Source of the DNA: JAZKFT01 sp043760535
GTDB taxonomy: Bacteria > Bacteroidota > Bacteroidia > Chitinophagales > Chitinophagaceae
Direction of reading: 5' to 3'
DNA: 28,218 bases
NCBI GenBank assembly: GCA_043760535.1
Contig: JAYUOV010000266.1
Span: forward strand, 1-28,218
The notes beneath the pieces are model-generated. The model was not told the DNA's origin. It did not search any database and worked only from the letters and a program-made list of their open reading frames with translations. The translations under genes were made by a program, and so were the position numbers. Below, in pieces: positions 8,026 through 14,616 of the stretch (positions are counted from its first letter, which is position 1; the number at the start of each line of letters is the position of its first letter).

Positions 8026-9654
8026 TCACACAAACGAAAAGCTATCCCCATCAAACAAACCCTTATCACTCAGTTTTAAATGTGGAATTACCAGCAAGGC
8101 CATAAAAGAAAGGGTCATAAAAGGAGCAGATAATGCAGATCCAAGATTTTTTGCCATGGCATCAATAGCGGTGTAGGCTGCTGCTACTGTGTAGCCGTCT
8201 TTATTACTCATTAAGCCGGCAACCGGTAATGCAAGCACTGCTTCTTTTTTACCACTAACACAACTTACGCCACCACGTTCTTTTATTACCATATTTACGG
8301 CACGGCAAAGGCTTTCATCATCCACACCTACGGCAATAATATTATGGCTATCGTGGGCTACCGATGATGCAATAGCACCATGTTGAAACCCAAAATTCTT
8401 AACCCAACCTTTAGCTATCTGTGCTTTTGAATACCGGTTGATAACCACTATTTTCAATACGTCATTTGTTACATCACTCACTATATTTTTACCGGCTGTT
8501 TTTGGCGTAGCCAAAATTTTATTGGTAATCAATTGGCCATCCAATGCCTCAATAACAGGAATGTTTTTTTCGCCTTTGTATAAAACTGAAAAATCATTAA
8601 CTAATAATGTCTTACAATTAAATTGGTTAATAATAGGAGAGGAGGTGCAGAAAATGTTTGATTTACCATCTTCTGCCACCAGCACTCCATCAATAAAAGT
8701 TTGCTGTACTTTAAAATGCACCAAATCTTTCACCACTATAAAATCCGCAGCATCGCCATTGCGAAGCAAACCCACATCTAATTTATAATGCAGCACCGGG
8801 TTTACACAAGCCGCTTGTAACACTTTAAAAATATCAATGCCTTTGGCTACAGCTCTTTCGCAGAGTTGGTTAATGTGGCTTATCGCAAGGCTGTCGGGGT
8901 GTTTATCGTCGCTGCAAAAAAGCATCATATCCGGCCAATCGTTTAGCAAATCTATCAGTGCGTCAAAATTTTTAGCCGCACTGCCTTCCCGAATAATAAT
9001 CTTCATACCATATTGCAATTTATCCAGTGCTTCTTCGGCTGTAAAACATTCGTGGTCGGTGGAAATACCGGCATCGATATACTTTTTTGCCGTTTCGCCT
9101 CTTAATCCCGGTGCATGGCCATCCACAGGTTTACCCAATTCTTGTGCCGCTGCAATTTTTTTCATCACTTCCGCATCTTGATGCAGCACACCCGGAAAAT
9201 TCATCATTTCGCTGAGGTATTTTACTTCCGGTCGTTCCAATAGTTTTCTTACATCATCACTATAAAGCGTTGCTCCGGCTGTTTCAAAAATGGTGGCGGG
9301 AACACAGCTTGGTGCCCCAAAGTAGAACTTAAAAGGAACGGTGTTACTGTTTTTAATCATAAACTCTACGCCTTCCATGCCGCATACATTGGCTATTTCG
9401 TGGGGGTCGCTTACGGTGCTTACAGTACCATGAACCACTGCAAGCCGAGCAAATTCGCTGGGTACAAGCATACTGCTTTCTATGTGTACATGGCTATCTA
9501 TAAAGCCGGGCAGTATAAAGTTAGTAGTGCTATCCAATTTGTTTTCGGCAGGTTCTATCTTTTCTATTTTTCCATTATTAATAAAAACCGTTGCCGAAAA
9601 AATGGTTTTGTTGAAAATGTCCACTACATTTCCTATAACTGAAAACTGGCTCAT
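8026..9654 (-). CDS. ade: Adenine deaminase
   Basis: The protein has 542 residues, normal for the family. It converts adenine to hypoxanthine and ammonia in purine salvage, in the cytoplasm. The amidohydrolase metal site is visible as DSHVHIESS (H55, H57, E59), followed by DPHEIANVCG, GHAPGLRG and DHECFTAEEA, with SDDKHPDSL further on, all characteristic of bacterial adenine deaminase rather than adenosine deaminase. The C-terminal domain contains VAHDSHNIIAVG and ends near LKLSDKGL. It is monocistronic and divergent from the ribosomal cluster. The 247-base upstream region has a nested inverted repeat but no recognisable purine riboswitch. Confidence 0.96.
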   Translation of the reverse strand: MSQFSVIGNVVDIFNKTIFSATVFINNGKIEKIEPAENKLDSTTNFILPGFIDSHVHIESSMLVPSEFARLAVVHGTVSTVSDPHEIANVCGMEGVEFMIKNSNTVPFKFYFGAPSCVPATIFETAGATLYSDDVRKLLERPEVKYLSEMMNFPGVLHQDAEVMKKIAAAQELGKPVDGHAPGLRGETAKKYIDAGISTDHECFTAEEALDKLQYGMKIIIREGSAAKNFDALIDLLNDWPDMMLFCSDDKHPDSLAISHINQLCERAVAKGIDIFKVLQAACVNPVLHYKLDVGLLRNGDAADFIVVKDLVHFKVQQTFIDGVLVAEDGKSNIFCTSSPIINQFNCKTLLVNDFSVLYKGEKNIPVIEALDGQLITNKILATPKTAGKNIVSDVTNDVLKIVVINRYSKAQIAKGWVKNFGFQHGAIASSVAHDSHNIIAVGVDDESLCRAVNMVIKERGGVSCVSGKKEAVLALPVAGLMSNKDGYTVAAAYTAIDAMAKNLGSALSAPFMTLSFMALLVIPHLKLSDKGLFDGDSFSFV

Positions 9655-9717
9655 AATATTAAAAAACTATTTGGCTATAAAGTAAAACAACAAAACCGGT
9701 ATTGGTAGAAAGTTTAT

Positions 9718-9767
9718 AACGGGTAAGAGCGGTTAGAAACCGAATTTTTATGTGGATTAAACCCGTT
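9718..9767. other. Nested inverted repeat between ade and infA
   Basis: Outer arms aacgggt (9718-9724) and acccgtt (9761-9767) are exact reverse complements. Inside them, cggtt (9730-9734) pairs with aaccg (9738-9742). It lies in the leader side of ade and upstream of the infA promoter. It could be an RNA structure or protein site; no family is recognised. Confidence 0.4.
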
Positions 9768-9853
9768 GAGCCTTCAAAATGCCACTCAGCTAAGCTTTTT
9801 TAAATAATTTTTTCCACAATTTTGAGTATTATCTTAAAAAGTTGCTATAATTT

Positions 9854-9885
9854 TTGTAAAACTTAAACTCAACTCTCTATATTTG
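9854..9885 (+). promoter_or_regulatory. Promoter of the infA-rplQ ribosomal cluster
   Basis: TATATTTG at 9878-9885 is an exact TAnnTTTG. A TTG at 9854-9856 lies 21 bases upstream, in the range of the -33 element of Bacteroidota sigma-ABfr promoters. The start codon of infA is 17 bases beyond the -7 box, so the leader would be about ten bases. Confidence 0.7.
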
Positions 9886-9901
9886 CACTCCCAAAAAAAG
9901 T

Positions 9902-10120
9902 ATGTCTAAACAAACACTAATTAAACAAGACGGAAGTATAGTAGATACGCTATCCAACGCTATGTTCAGGGTTCGCCTTGAAAATGGTCATGAAATATTA
10001 GCTACCATTTCCGGGAAAATGAGGATGCACTACATACGTATTTTAACTGGAGATAAAGTTGGAGTAGAAATGAGTCCTTATGATTTAACCAGAGGACGCA
10101 TTATTTTTCGCTATAAATAA
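9902..10120 (+). CDS. infA: Translation initiation factor IF-1
   Basis: The 72-residue protein is a single OB fold with the family residues FRVRLENGHEILATISGKMR (about 23-42) and the end TRGRIIFRYK. IF-1 binds the ribosomal A site with IF-2 and IF-3 during initiation. It is the first gene of this segment of the ribosomal cluster. In many relatives secY and map precede infA; here the upstream neighbour is ade on the other strand, so infA starts a transcription unit with its own promoter. Confidence 0.97.
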   Translation: MSKQTLIKQDGSIVDTLSNAMFRVRLENGHEILATISGKMRMHYIRILTGDKVGVEMSPYDLTRGRIIFRYK

Positions 10121-10175
10121 AGAACAAATCATTCATCAATCGCTGAGGGCTTGGCCTTCTGCAAAATTTTGTTTT

Positions 10176-10292
10176 ATGAAAGTAAGGGCATCCATTAAAA
10201 AACGCAGCGTAGATTGTAAAATCGTTCGCCGGAAAGGCAGGCTGTATGTAGTTAACAAAAAAAATCCTCGTTTTAAACAGCGTCAGGGATAA
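10176..10292 (+). CDS. rpmJ: 50S ribosomal protein L36
   Basis: This 38-residue protein begins MKVRASIKKRSVDCKIVRRK and ends NPRFKQRQG, unmistakably L36. Only one cysteine (C14) remains of the Cys3-His zinc site, so this is the zinc-free form usual in Bacteroidota. It lies 55 bases after infA and 86 bases before rpsM. Confidence 0.96.
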   Translation: MKVRASIKKRSVDCKIVRRKGRLYVVNKKNPRFKQRQG

Positions 10293-10301
10293 AAAACAAG
10301 T

Positions 10302-10374
10302 TGGCAGTTGGTCAGTTTGCAGTTTGCAAATACGAATTGTCAAATCATAAATCACAAATCACAAATCATAAATA
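10302..10374 (+). repeat. Composite spacer repeat before rpsM
   Basis: Two phrases follow each other: ttggcagttggtcagtttgc (10302-10323 region), then four copies of an aaatcataaatcac heptamer-like unit (10342-10374), ending four bases before the rpsM start. The A-rich unit is in the coding orientation. Confidence 0.75.
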
Positions 10375-10378
10375 GTTT

Positions 10379-10759
10379 ATGGCTCGTATTTCAGGTATTG
10401 ACTTACCAAAAAATAAGCGTGGGGAGATTGGTCTTACCTACATATTTGGTATCGGTCCAAGCACTGCCCGTTACATTTTAGGTAAAGGCAACATTGATGT
10501 TAATAAGAAAGTTAATCAATGGAATGATGATGAGTTGGCACATATCCGTAACACTATCACTAACGAATTTAAGGTAGAAGGTCAGTTACGTAGTGAGGTT
10601 TCAACCAACATCAAACGTTTATTGGATATAGCCTGTTACCGTGGTCTGCGCCACCGAAAAGGTTTACCACTTCGTGGACAACGTACACGTACCAACAGCC
10701 GCACTCGTAAAGGCAAGCGTAAAACAGTTGCTGGTAAAAAGAAGGCACCGAAGAAATAA
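10379..10759 (+). CDS. rpsM: 30S ribosomal protein S13
   Basis: The 126-residue protein starts MARISGIDLPKNKRGEIGLT and carries the S13 helix-turn pattern IFGIGPSTARYIL. The conserved basic tail has GLRHRKGLPLRGQRTRTNSR followed by a Lys-rich end. S13 sits in the head of the 30S subunit and contacts the P-site tRNA and 50S bridges. It is followed by an unusually long gap of 213 bases before rpsK. Confidence 0.98.
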   Translation: MARISGIDLPKNKRGEIGLTYIFGIGPSTARYILGKGNIDVNKKVNQWNDDELAHIRNTITNEFKVEGQLRSEVSTNIKRLLDIACYRGLRHRKGLPLRGQRTRTNSRTRKGKRKTVAGKKKAPKK

Positions 10760-10972
10760 AAGCGGATGTTTTGATGTGGAGTGTATGATTTCTGATTTTT
10801 TTGGTTCAGACATTCCTCACAAATTCTCAATTTAATTTTACAATATTAGCTGTGGGCTTTAGTCTCTGCACGAATACCCCAATACTAAATACTAAGAGCT
10901 CTGGATAATTACTGAAAATAAAAGGAGGAGCTTCATCAATAAACATTCACAGATTACCTCCAATTAAAAAAA
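10760..10972 (+). other. Long rpsM-rpsK intergenic region
   Basis: This 213-base gap has no ORF of note. It contains ggagg (10924-10928) and cctcc (10957-10961), which could pair around the segment before the rpsK start. The ggagg is about 45 bases from the ATG, too far to be a ribosome binding site. No TAnnTTTG promoter or T-run terminator was seen. Confidence 0.4.
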
Positions 10973-11380
10973 ATGGCAAAAGCAAATCAACAAAACAGCG
11001 CCAAAACCGCTGCCAAAAAAAGAATCGTAAAGGTAGATGCCCATGGCGATGCACATGTTAGTGCTACGTTCAACAATATCATCATCAGCCTTACTAACAA
11101 AACCGGTCAGGTTATCAGTTGGTCTTCAGCAGGCAAAATGGGTTTCCGTGGGTCTAAAAAGAATACACCTTATGCAGCCCAAATGGCAGCAGCAGATGCA
11201 GCCCGTGTGGCAGTAGATGCAGGATTAAAAAAAGTAGATGTATTTGTTAAAGGTCCGGGTTCTGGACGTGAAGGTGCAATACGGTCATTGGCCAATAGTG
11301 GTCTTGAAGTAACAATGATTAAAGACGTTACACCGCTTCCACATAATGGCTGTCGTCCTCCTAAGAAAAGAAGAGTATAA
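10973..11380 (+). CDS. rpsK: 30S ribosomal protein S11
   Basis: The 135-residue protein has a basic N-terminal arm, then the S11 core with HVSATFNNIIISLTNKTGQV and SAGKMGFRGSKKNTPYAAQM, and the end of the family, TPLPHNGCRPPKKRRV. S11 lies on the 30S platform near the mRNA exit. A strong terminator-like hairpin follows 15 bases after its stop codon, which is unexpected inside this operon. Confidence 0.98.
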   Translation: MAKANQQNSAKTAAKKRIVKVDAHGDAHVSATFNNIIISLTNKTGQVISWSSAGKMGFRGSKKNTPYAAQMAAADAARVAVDAGLKKVDVFVKGPGSGREGAIRSLANSGLEVTMIKDVTPLPHNGCRPPKKRRV

Positions 11381-11394
11381 AATTTATTTTCAAT

Positions 11395-11429
11395 ACCAAA
11401 TCCCGCAACTGCGGGACTTTGGTTTTTTA
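11395..11429 (+). terminator. Intrinsic terminator or attenuator between rpsK and rpsD
   Basis: The stem is accaaa-tcccgc (11395-11406) with gcggga-c-tttggt (11411-11423), 12 pairs with one bulged C and an AACT loop, followed by six T (11423-11428). This is a textbook rho-independent shape. Confidence 0.75.
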
Positions 11430-11438
11430 TAACCAAGC

Positions 11439-11478
11439 CGATAGCCATACAAATTTTAAGATTTTTACATGGCTGTTG
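11439..11478 (+). ncRNA. Hairpin in the rpsD leader, candidate ribosomal-protein regulatory RNA
   Basis: The arms cgatagccat (11439-11448) and atggctgttg (11469-11478) pair over ten positions, two of them G-U, with a 20-base AT-rich loop. It lies directly after the terminator and 25 bases before the rpsD start. S4 autoregulates its mRNA in several phyla, and S4 leader candidates have been proposed for Bacteroidia as I recall, so a role in S4 feedback is a reasonable inference. Confidence 0.45.
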
Positions 11479-11503
11479 GGAACTCAAAAATCTAACAAAA
11501 ACC

Positions 11504-12109
11504 ATGGCACGTTATACCGGCCCAAAAACAAAAATCTGCCGCAAGTTCGGTGAGCCTATTTTAGGCAATGCAAAGTATTTAAGCAAAAACAGCAACCCTC
11601 CGGGCATGCATGGTGGTACCAAAAAGCGTAAAGCTCCGGGTGAATATGCTTTGCAGTTGAAAGAAAAACAAAAAGCCAAATACACGTATGGCCTTTTGGA
11701 AAAACAATTCCGCAAAACCTTTGTAGAAGCTGGTAAGAAAAAAGGAGTAACTGGTGAAAACCTGATTAAGTTGCTCGAAGCACGTTTAGATAATGTTGTT
11801 TATCGTATGGGTATTTCTCCAAGCCGTCCAAGTGCCCGTCAGTTAGTAAGTCACAAGCACGTTACGGTAAATGGCGAAATCGTGAACGTACCATCTTATC
11901 AGTTAAAGCCAGGTGATGTTGTTGGTTTAAAACCAAAATCTGAGCACAACGAATCTTTGCTTGGTTTCATTCGTGGTAAAAACCCCAAGTTTGGTTGGTT
12001 AGATTGGAGCGATGCTGATAAAAAAGGAATTTTTATTGCTTATCCTGAACGTGAAAGCGTACCTGAGAACATTAAGGAGCAACTGATTGTGGAATTGTAC
12101 AGCAAGTAG
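11504..12109 (+). CDS. rpsD: 30S ribosomal protein S4
   Basis: The 201-residue protein starts MARYTGPKTKICRKFGEPIL. It has the S4 N-terminal domain (1-90; GMHGGTKKRKAPGEYALQL) and the S4 RNA-binding domain (about 92-155; LDNVVYRMG, SARQLVSHKHVTVNG). Only one Cys is present in the N-terminal region, so it is the zinc-free type. S4 nucleates 30S assembly by binding 16S rRNA and in many bacteria represses its own operon. The preceding terminator and hairpin suggest it is a regulated point in the cluster. Confidence 0.98.
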   Translation: MARYTGPKTKICRKFGEPILGNAKYLSKNSNPPGMHGGTKKRKAPGEYALQLKEKQKAKYTYGLLEKQFRKTFVEAGKKKGVTGENLIKLLEARLDNVVYRMGISPSRPSARQLVSHKHVTVNGEIVNVPSYQLKPGDVVGLKPKSEHNESLLGFIRGKNPKFGWLDWSDADKKGIFIAYPERESVPENIKEQLIVELYSK

Positions 12110-12190
12110 TAATTAGGGATTAGGGATTGGTAATTTGTAAGCATCTTACCACAGAAAGAAATCGTAAATCGTAAATCAAAAATCTTAAAT
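12110..12190 (+). repeat. Composite spacer repeat before rpoA
   Basis: The spacer starts with attagggattagggattgg (from 12112) and ends with aaatcgtaaatcgtaaatc units (12158-12190) in coding orientation, four bases before the rpoA ATG. A small gtaag-cat-cttac hairpin lies between them. Confidence 0.7.
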
Positions 12191-12194
12191 TGGT

Positions 12195-13196
12195 ATGGCT
12201 ATATTAAATTTTCAGAAGCCCGATAAAATTGTATTGCAAAAAACAAACGAGTTTGATGCACAGTTTGAGTTTCGTCCGTTAGAGCCAGGTTATGGCTTAA
12301 CAATAGGTAATGCACTTCGCCGTGTACTGCTTAGTTCTTTGGAAGGTCATGCTATTATTGGTATTAAAATAGAGGGAGCCGATCATGAGTTCGCAACTTT
12401 GAAAGGTATTACCGAAGATGTTACCGAAATCGTTTTGAACCTGAAACAGGTTCGTTTTAAGAAAACCGTTGAAGGTGATGTTTCTTTTGAAAAAGTAACT
12501 TTGAGCCTAAAAAACAAAACCGAATTTACAGCAGGTATGATTAATGATGCACTACAAAGCTTCGAGGTGATGAATCCTGAGCTACAGATTTGCACCATGG
12601 ATAACAGCTCTAAATTAGATATTGAAATACATATTGCCAAAGGACGTGGTTATGTACCAGCCGAAGACAATAAGGTAAAAGATGCAGCTTTTGGTTATGT
12701 AGCAATGGATGCCATTTTTACCCCAATAAAAAATGTAAAATACACAATTGAGAATACCCGTGTGGAACAACGTACCGATTACGAAAAACTAATCATGGAC
12801 GTGGCTACAGATGGTACTATCAATCCTGAAGATGCAGTAAAACAGGCCAGCCGAATTTTAATTCAGCACTTGATGATCATTACCGATGAAAATATCACTT
12901 TCGACAGCAAAGAAGAGAAGAAAGAAGATGTGGTAGATGAGCAACAATTGCAGTTGCGTAAGGTTTTGAAAACACCGTTGGAAGATTTGGATCTCTCTGT
13001 TCGTGCCTTTAATTGCTTGAAAGCTGCCAAAATTAACAGCCTTAGCGAACTGGTACAGTACGAGCAGGAAGACCTGATGAAATTCCGCAACTTCGGCCAG
13101 AAAAGCCTCAGCGAAATTGAGCAGGTACTTGGCGAACGTGGCCTTGGATTTGGTATGGATTTAAGCAAATTAGGCGTAGATAAAGAGGAATTATAA
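12195..13196 (+). CDS. rpoA: DNA-directed RNA polymerase alpha subunit
   Basis: The protein has 333 residues. The N-terminal dimerisation domain (1 to about 235) holds FRPLEPGYGLTIGNALRRVL, the polymerase assembly motif. An acidic linker (about 236-250) leads to the C-terminal domain (about 255-325) with SVRAFNCLKAAKINSLSEL and FGQKSLSEIEQVL, which binds UP elements and activators. The gene order rpsD-rpoA-rplQ is the standard one. A long hairpin with a T run follows the gene. Confidence 0.98.
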   Translation: MAILNFQKPDKIVLQKTNEFDAQFEFRPLEPGYGLTIGNALRRVLLSSLEGHAIIGIKIEGADHEFATLKGITEDVTEIVLNLKQVRFKKTVEGDVSFEKVTLSLKNKTEFTAGMINDALQSFEVMNPELQICTMDNSSKLDIEIHIAKGRGYVPAEDNKVKDAAFGYVAMDAIFTPIKNVKYTIENTRVEQRTDYEKLIMDVATDGTINPEDAVKQASRILIQHLMIITDENITFDSKEEKKEDVVDEQQLQLRKVLKTPLEDLDLSVRAFNCLKAAKINSLSELVQYEQEDLMKFRNFGQKSLSEIEQVLGERGLGFGMDLSKLGVDKEEL

Positions 13197-13201
13197 TATA
13201 G

Positions 13202-13257
13202 GCGAAAGGTTTAGGGTTTAGGGTACAAGACCTTTACCCCAAACCTTTCGCTTTTTA
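13202..13257 (+). terminator. Intrinsic terminator between rpoA and rplQ
   Basis: The arm gcgaaaggtttaggg (13202-13216, approximately) pairs with ccccaaacctttcgc (13237-13251) at 14 of 15 positions, followed by five T. The loop region carries another tttaggg unit. It lies six bases after the rpoA stop, so rplQ probably needs readthrough or its own promoter. Confidence 0.7.
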
Positions 13258-13275
13258 TCTTACACCCATAGATAT

Positions 13276-13340
13276 TGATTTTCATATTTCCACATTTTCA
13301 TATTTCCACTTGCACATCTGCCTATTGGTAAATTTGCACA
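13276..13340 (+). repeat. Spacer of catatttccacatttt/catttgcacat type
   Basis: Repeated phrases such as ttttcatatttccac and tgcacatctg/tttgcacat fill this gap. A related stretch lies at 16772-16805 upstream of the aldolase gene. Confidence 0.6.
13329..13336 (+). promoter_or_regulatory. Candidate promoter -7 element for rplQ
   Basis: TAAATTTG matches TAnnTTTG exactly. The nearest TTG (13310-13312) is 16 bases upstream, somewhat close for a -33 element. It lies between the rpoA terminator and rplQ, giving a leader of about 50 bases that contains a gctgta/tacagc hairpin (13352-13376). Confidence 0.5.
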
Positions 13341-13394
13341 TTAAGTAACAGGCTGTAATTCCTGACACGGTACAGCTTTTAAAACAACAATGTC

Positions 13395-13946
13395 ATGCGT
13401 CACGGAGACAAACAAAACAATCTTGGCCGTAAAAAAGCCCACAGGGAAGCGTTACTAAGTAACCTTGCTAGCCAGTTAATAACCTACAAACGTATCGTTA
13501 CTACTTTGGCCAAAGCCAAGGCTTTACGTGGATACATTGAGCCGATGATTACTAAAACTAAAAAAGTAGCAAGCAAAGAGCAGATTACGCACATGCACCG
13601 CTTAGTGTTTGCCGACCTTAATAATAAGGATGCAGTAAAAGAGCTATTTACCGTAATTGCCCCAAAAGTAGCTAGCCGCCCAGGTGGTTATACTCGTATT
13701 ATCAAATTGGGTATCCGCCCCGGCGATGCTGCCGAAAGAGGGATGATTGAATTGGTAGATTTCAACGAAATATATGGTAATGGCATAGCTAAAAACGCAG
13801 CAACAGAACCAGCTAAACGTACACGACGTGCGGGTGGTGCTAAAAAAGCAACTACAGAAACTGCTGCGGCAGATGAGGCGATTACTGAAGATGAAGTAGT
13901 AAATCCGGAAGTTTCAGCTACCGAAGAAATAAAGAATGCTGAATAA
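13395..13946 (+). CDS. rplQ: 50S ribosomal protein L17
   Basis: The 183-residue protein begins MRHGDKQNNLGRKKAHREAL, the invariant L17 start, so the start codon is firm. The core ends near residue 125 (RPGDAAERGMIELVDFNE). A low-complexity tail of about 55 residues follows: first basic (KRTRRAGGAKK), then acidic (AADEAITEDEV and so on). Such tails are common in Bacteroidota L17 and are probably flexible. L17 lines the 50S exit tunnel region. The transcription unit ends in a strong terminator 24 bases downstream. Confidence 0.97.
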   Translation: MRHGDKQNNLGRKKAHREALLSNLASQLITYKRIVTTLAKAKALRGYIEPMITKTKKVASKEQITHMHRLVFADLNNKDAVKELFTVIAPKVASRPGGYTRIIKLGIRPGDAAERGMIELVDFNEIYGNGIAKNAATEPAKRTRRAGGAKKATTETAAADEAITEDEVVNPEVSATEEIKNAE

Positions 13947-13970
13947 CCACTATTAAAAAATCTATAATAT

Positions 13971-14008
13971 AAAAAGGGCTGTCTCAATGTTTTGAGATAG
14001 CCCTTTTT
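13971..14008. terminator. Strong terminator of the ribosomal cluster
   Basis: The stem runs from aaaaagggctgtctcaa (13971-13987) to ttgagatagcccttttt (13992-14008), 17 pairs with one G-U and a TGTT loop. The A and T ends make it usable from both directions. Confidence 0.92.
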
Positions 14009-14037
14009 GGTAGTTGCATATTTTTATCCTTTTTCAG

Positions 14038-14445
14038 GTAAACTCTGTACATACAGGAAGCGCTACTACAATTGTGCCCTGAACACTTTTAAGCTTATCC
14101 CCAAAAACGTATCCGTTTTGCTAACCTCATATTTGAATATAAATACTACGGCATCACCTTTGCACGATGCAAGATGAAAAATTAAACAAGTCAGATAAAA
14201 TGCGTCAGCATATAGAGTCGTGCAAGGAAAGTGGCCCACCGGTAAACCAATACTGTAAAGTACAAAATATAAAGCCTTCCGCATATTATTACTGGCGTAA
14301 TAAATTAGAAAGTGATTCACAAATTCATACCGGATCTTTTATAGAATTACAGCCGATAACAGCAACCAGCTGTGTAGAAATTATTTTTACCAATGGCGTA
14401 AAAATATATTTTGAAAGCTTGGTTCCTGTTCATTATTTAAAGCCA
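14038..14445 (+). mobile_element. IS66-family left-end remnant
   Basis: The stretch starting gtaaactctgtacatacagg (14038) resembles IS66-family terminal repeats, which begin GTAA. It is followed at 14167 by the IS66 first gene. tnpB, the transposase gene and the right end are absent; the element stops at about 14440-14450, where the sequence turns into a pseudogene on the other strand. It is a deletion remnant that cannot move on its own. Confidence 0.6.
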
Positions 14446-14616
14446 CGTTGTAAAGCCATCATAGAAGCCGCTTTTACCATCAATATCCACCCGATGCCAC
14501 AACACATTCATTACCTGCAAATCGGCATAGTTAGTACGGCATACAGCATTTCGGTTGCGGATAGCAGTGAATGCCCGGTCTGCACCAATGATGATAACTT
14601 CACGAAACGTCTTTGA
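14167..14616 (+). CDS. IS66 TnpA-like protein with chimeric tail
   Basis: Residues 1 to about 95 of 149 match the small IS66 accessory protein TnpA: a helix-turn-helix stretch CKESGPPVNQYCKVQNIKPS, then SAYYYWRNKL, and the end pattern IIFTNGVKIYFESLVP. In such proteins the stop usually follows shortly after this point. Here the frame runs on for about 55 residues (from RCKAIIEAAF) through antisense pseudogene sequence, so the tail is an artefact of the deletion junction. No TnpB or TnpC partner follows. The product is probably non-functional. Confidence 0.65.
   Translation: MQDEKLNKSDKMRQHIESCKESGPPVNQYCKVQNIKPSAYYYWRNKLESDSQIHTGSFIELQPITATSCVEIIFTNGVKIYFESLVPVHYLKPRCKAIIEAAFTINIHPMPQHIHYLQIGIVSTAYSISVADSSECPVCTNDDNFTKRL

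Noticed and set aside
9400..9685. Plus-strand frames opposite the 5' part of ade
   Set aside because: They are antisense shadows of a confidently identified gene.
9655..9790. Purine riboswitch upstream of ade (minus-strand text ggtttctaacc resembles a conserved junction)
   Set aside because: The paired P1 stem, the matching loop segments and the remaining conserved junction bases could not be found.
10176..10292. Loss of zinc ligands in L36 as an oddity
   Set aside because: The zinc-free L36 is the usual form in Bacteroidota.
10302..10374. Possible CRISPR array from regular A-rich repeats
   Set aside because: Units are 7-8 bases with no unique spacers of constant length and no cas genes nearby.
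10924..10928. Shine-Dalgarno-like ggagg before rpsK
   Set aside because: It is about 45 bases from the start codon and the phylum does not generally use such sites.
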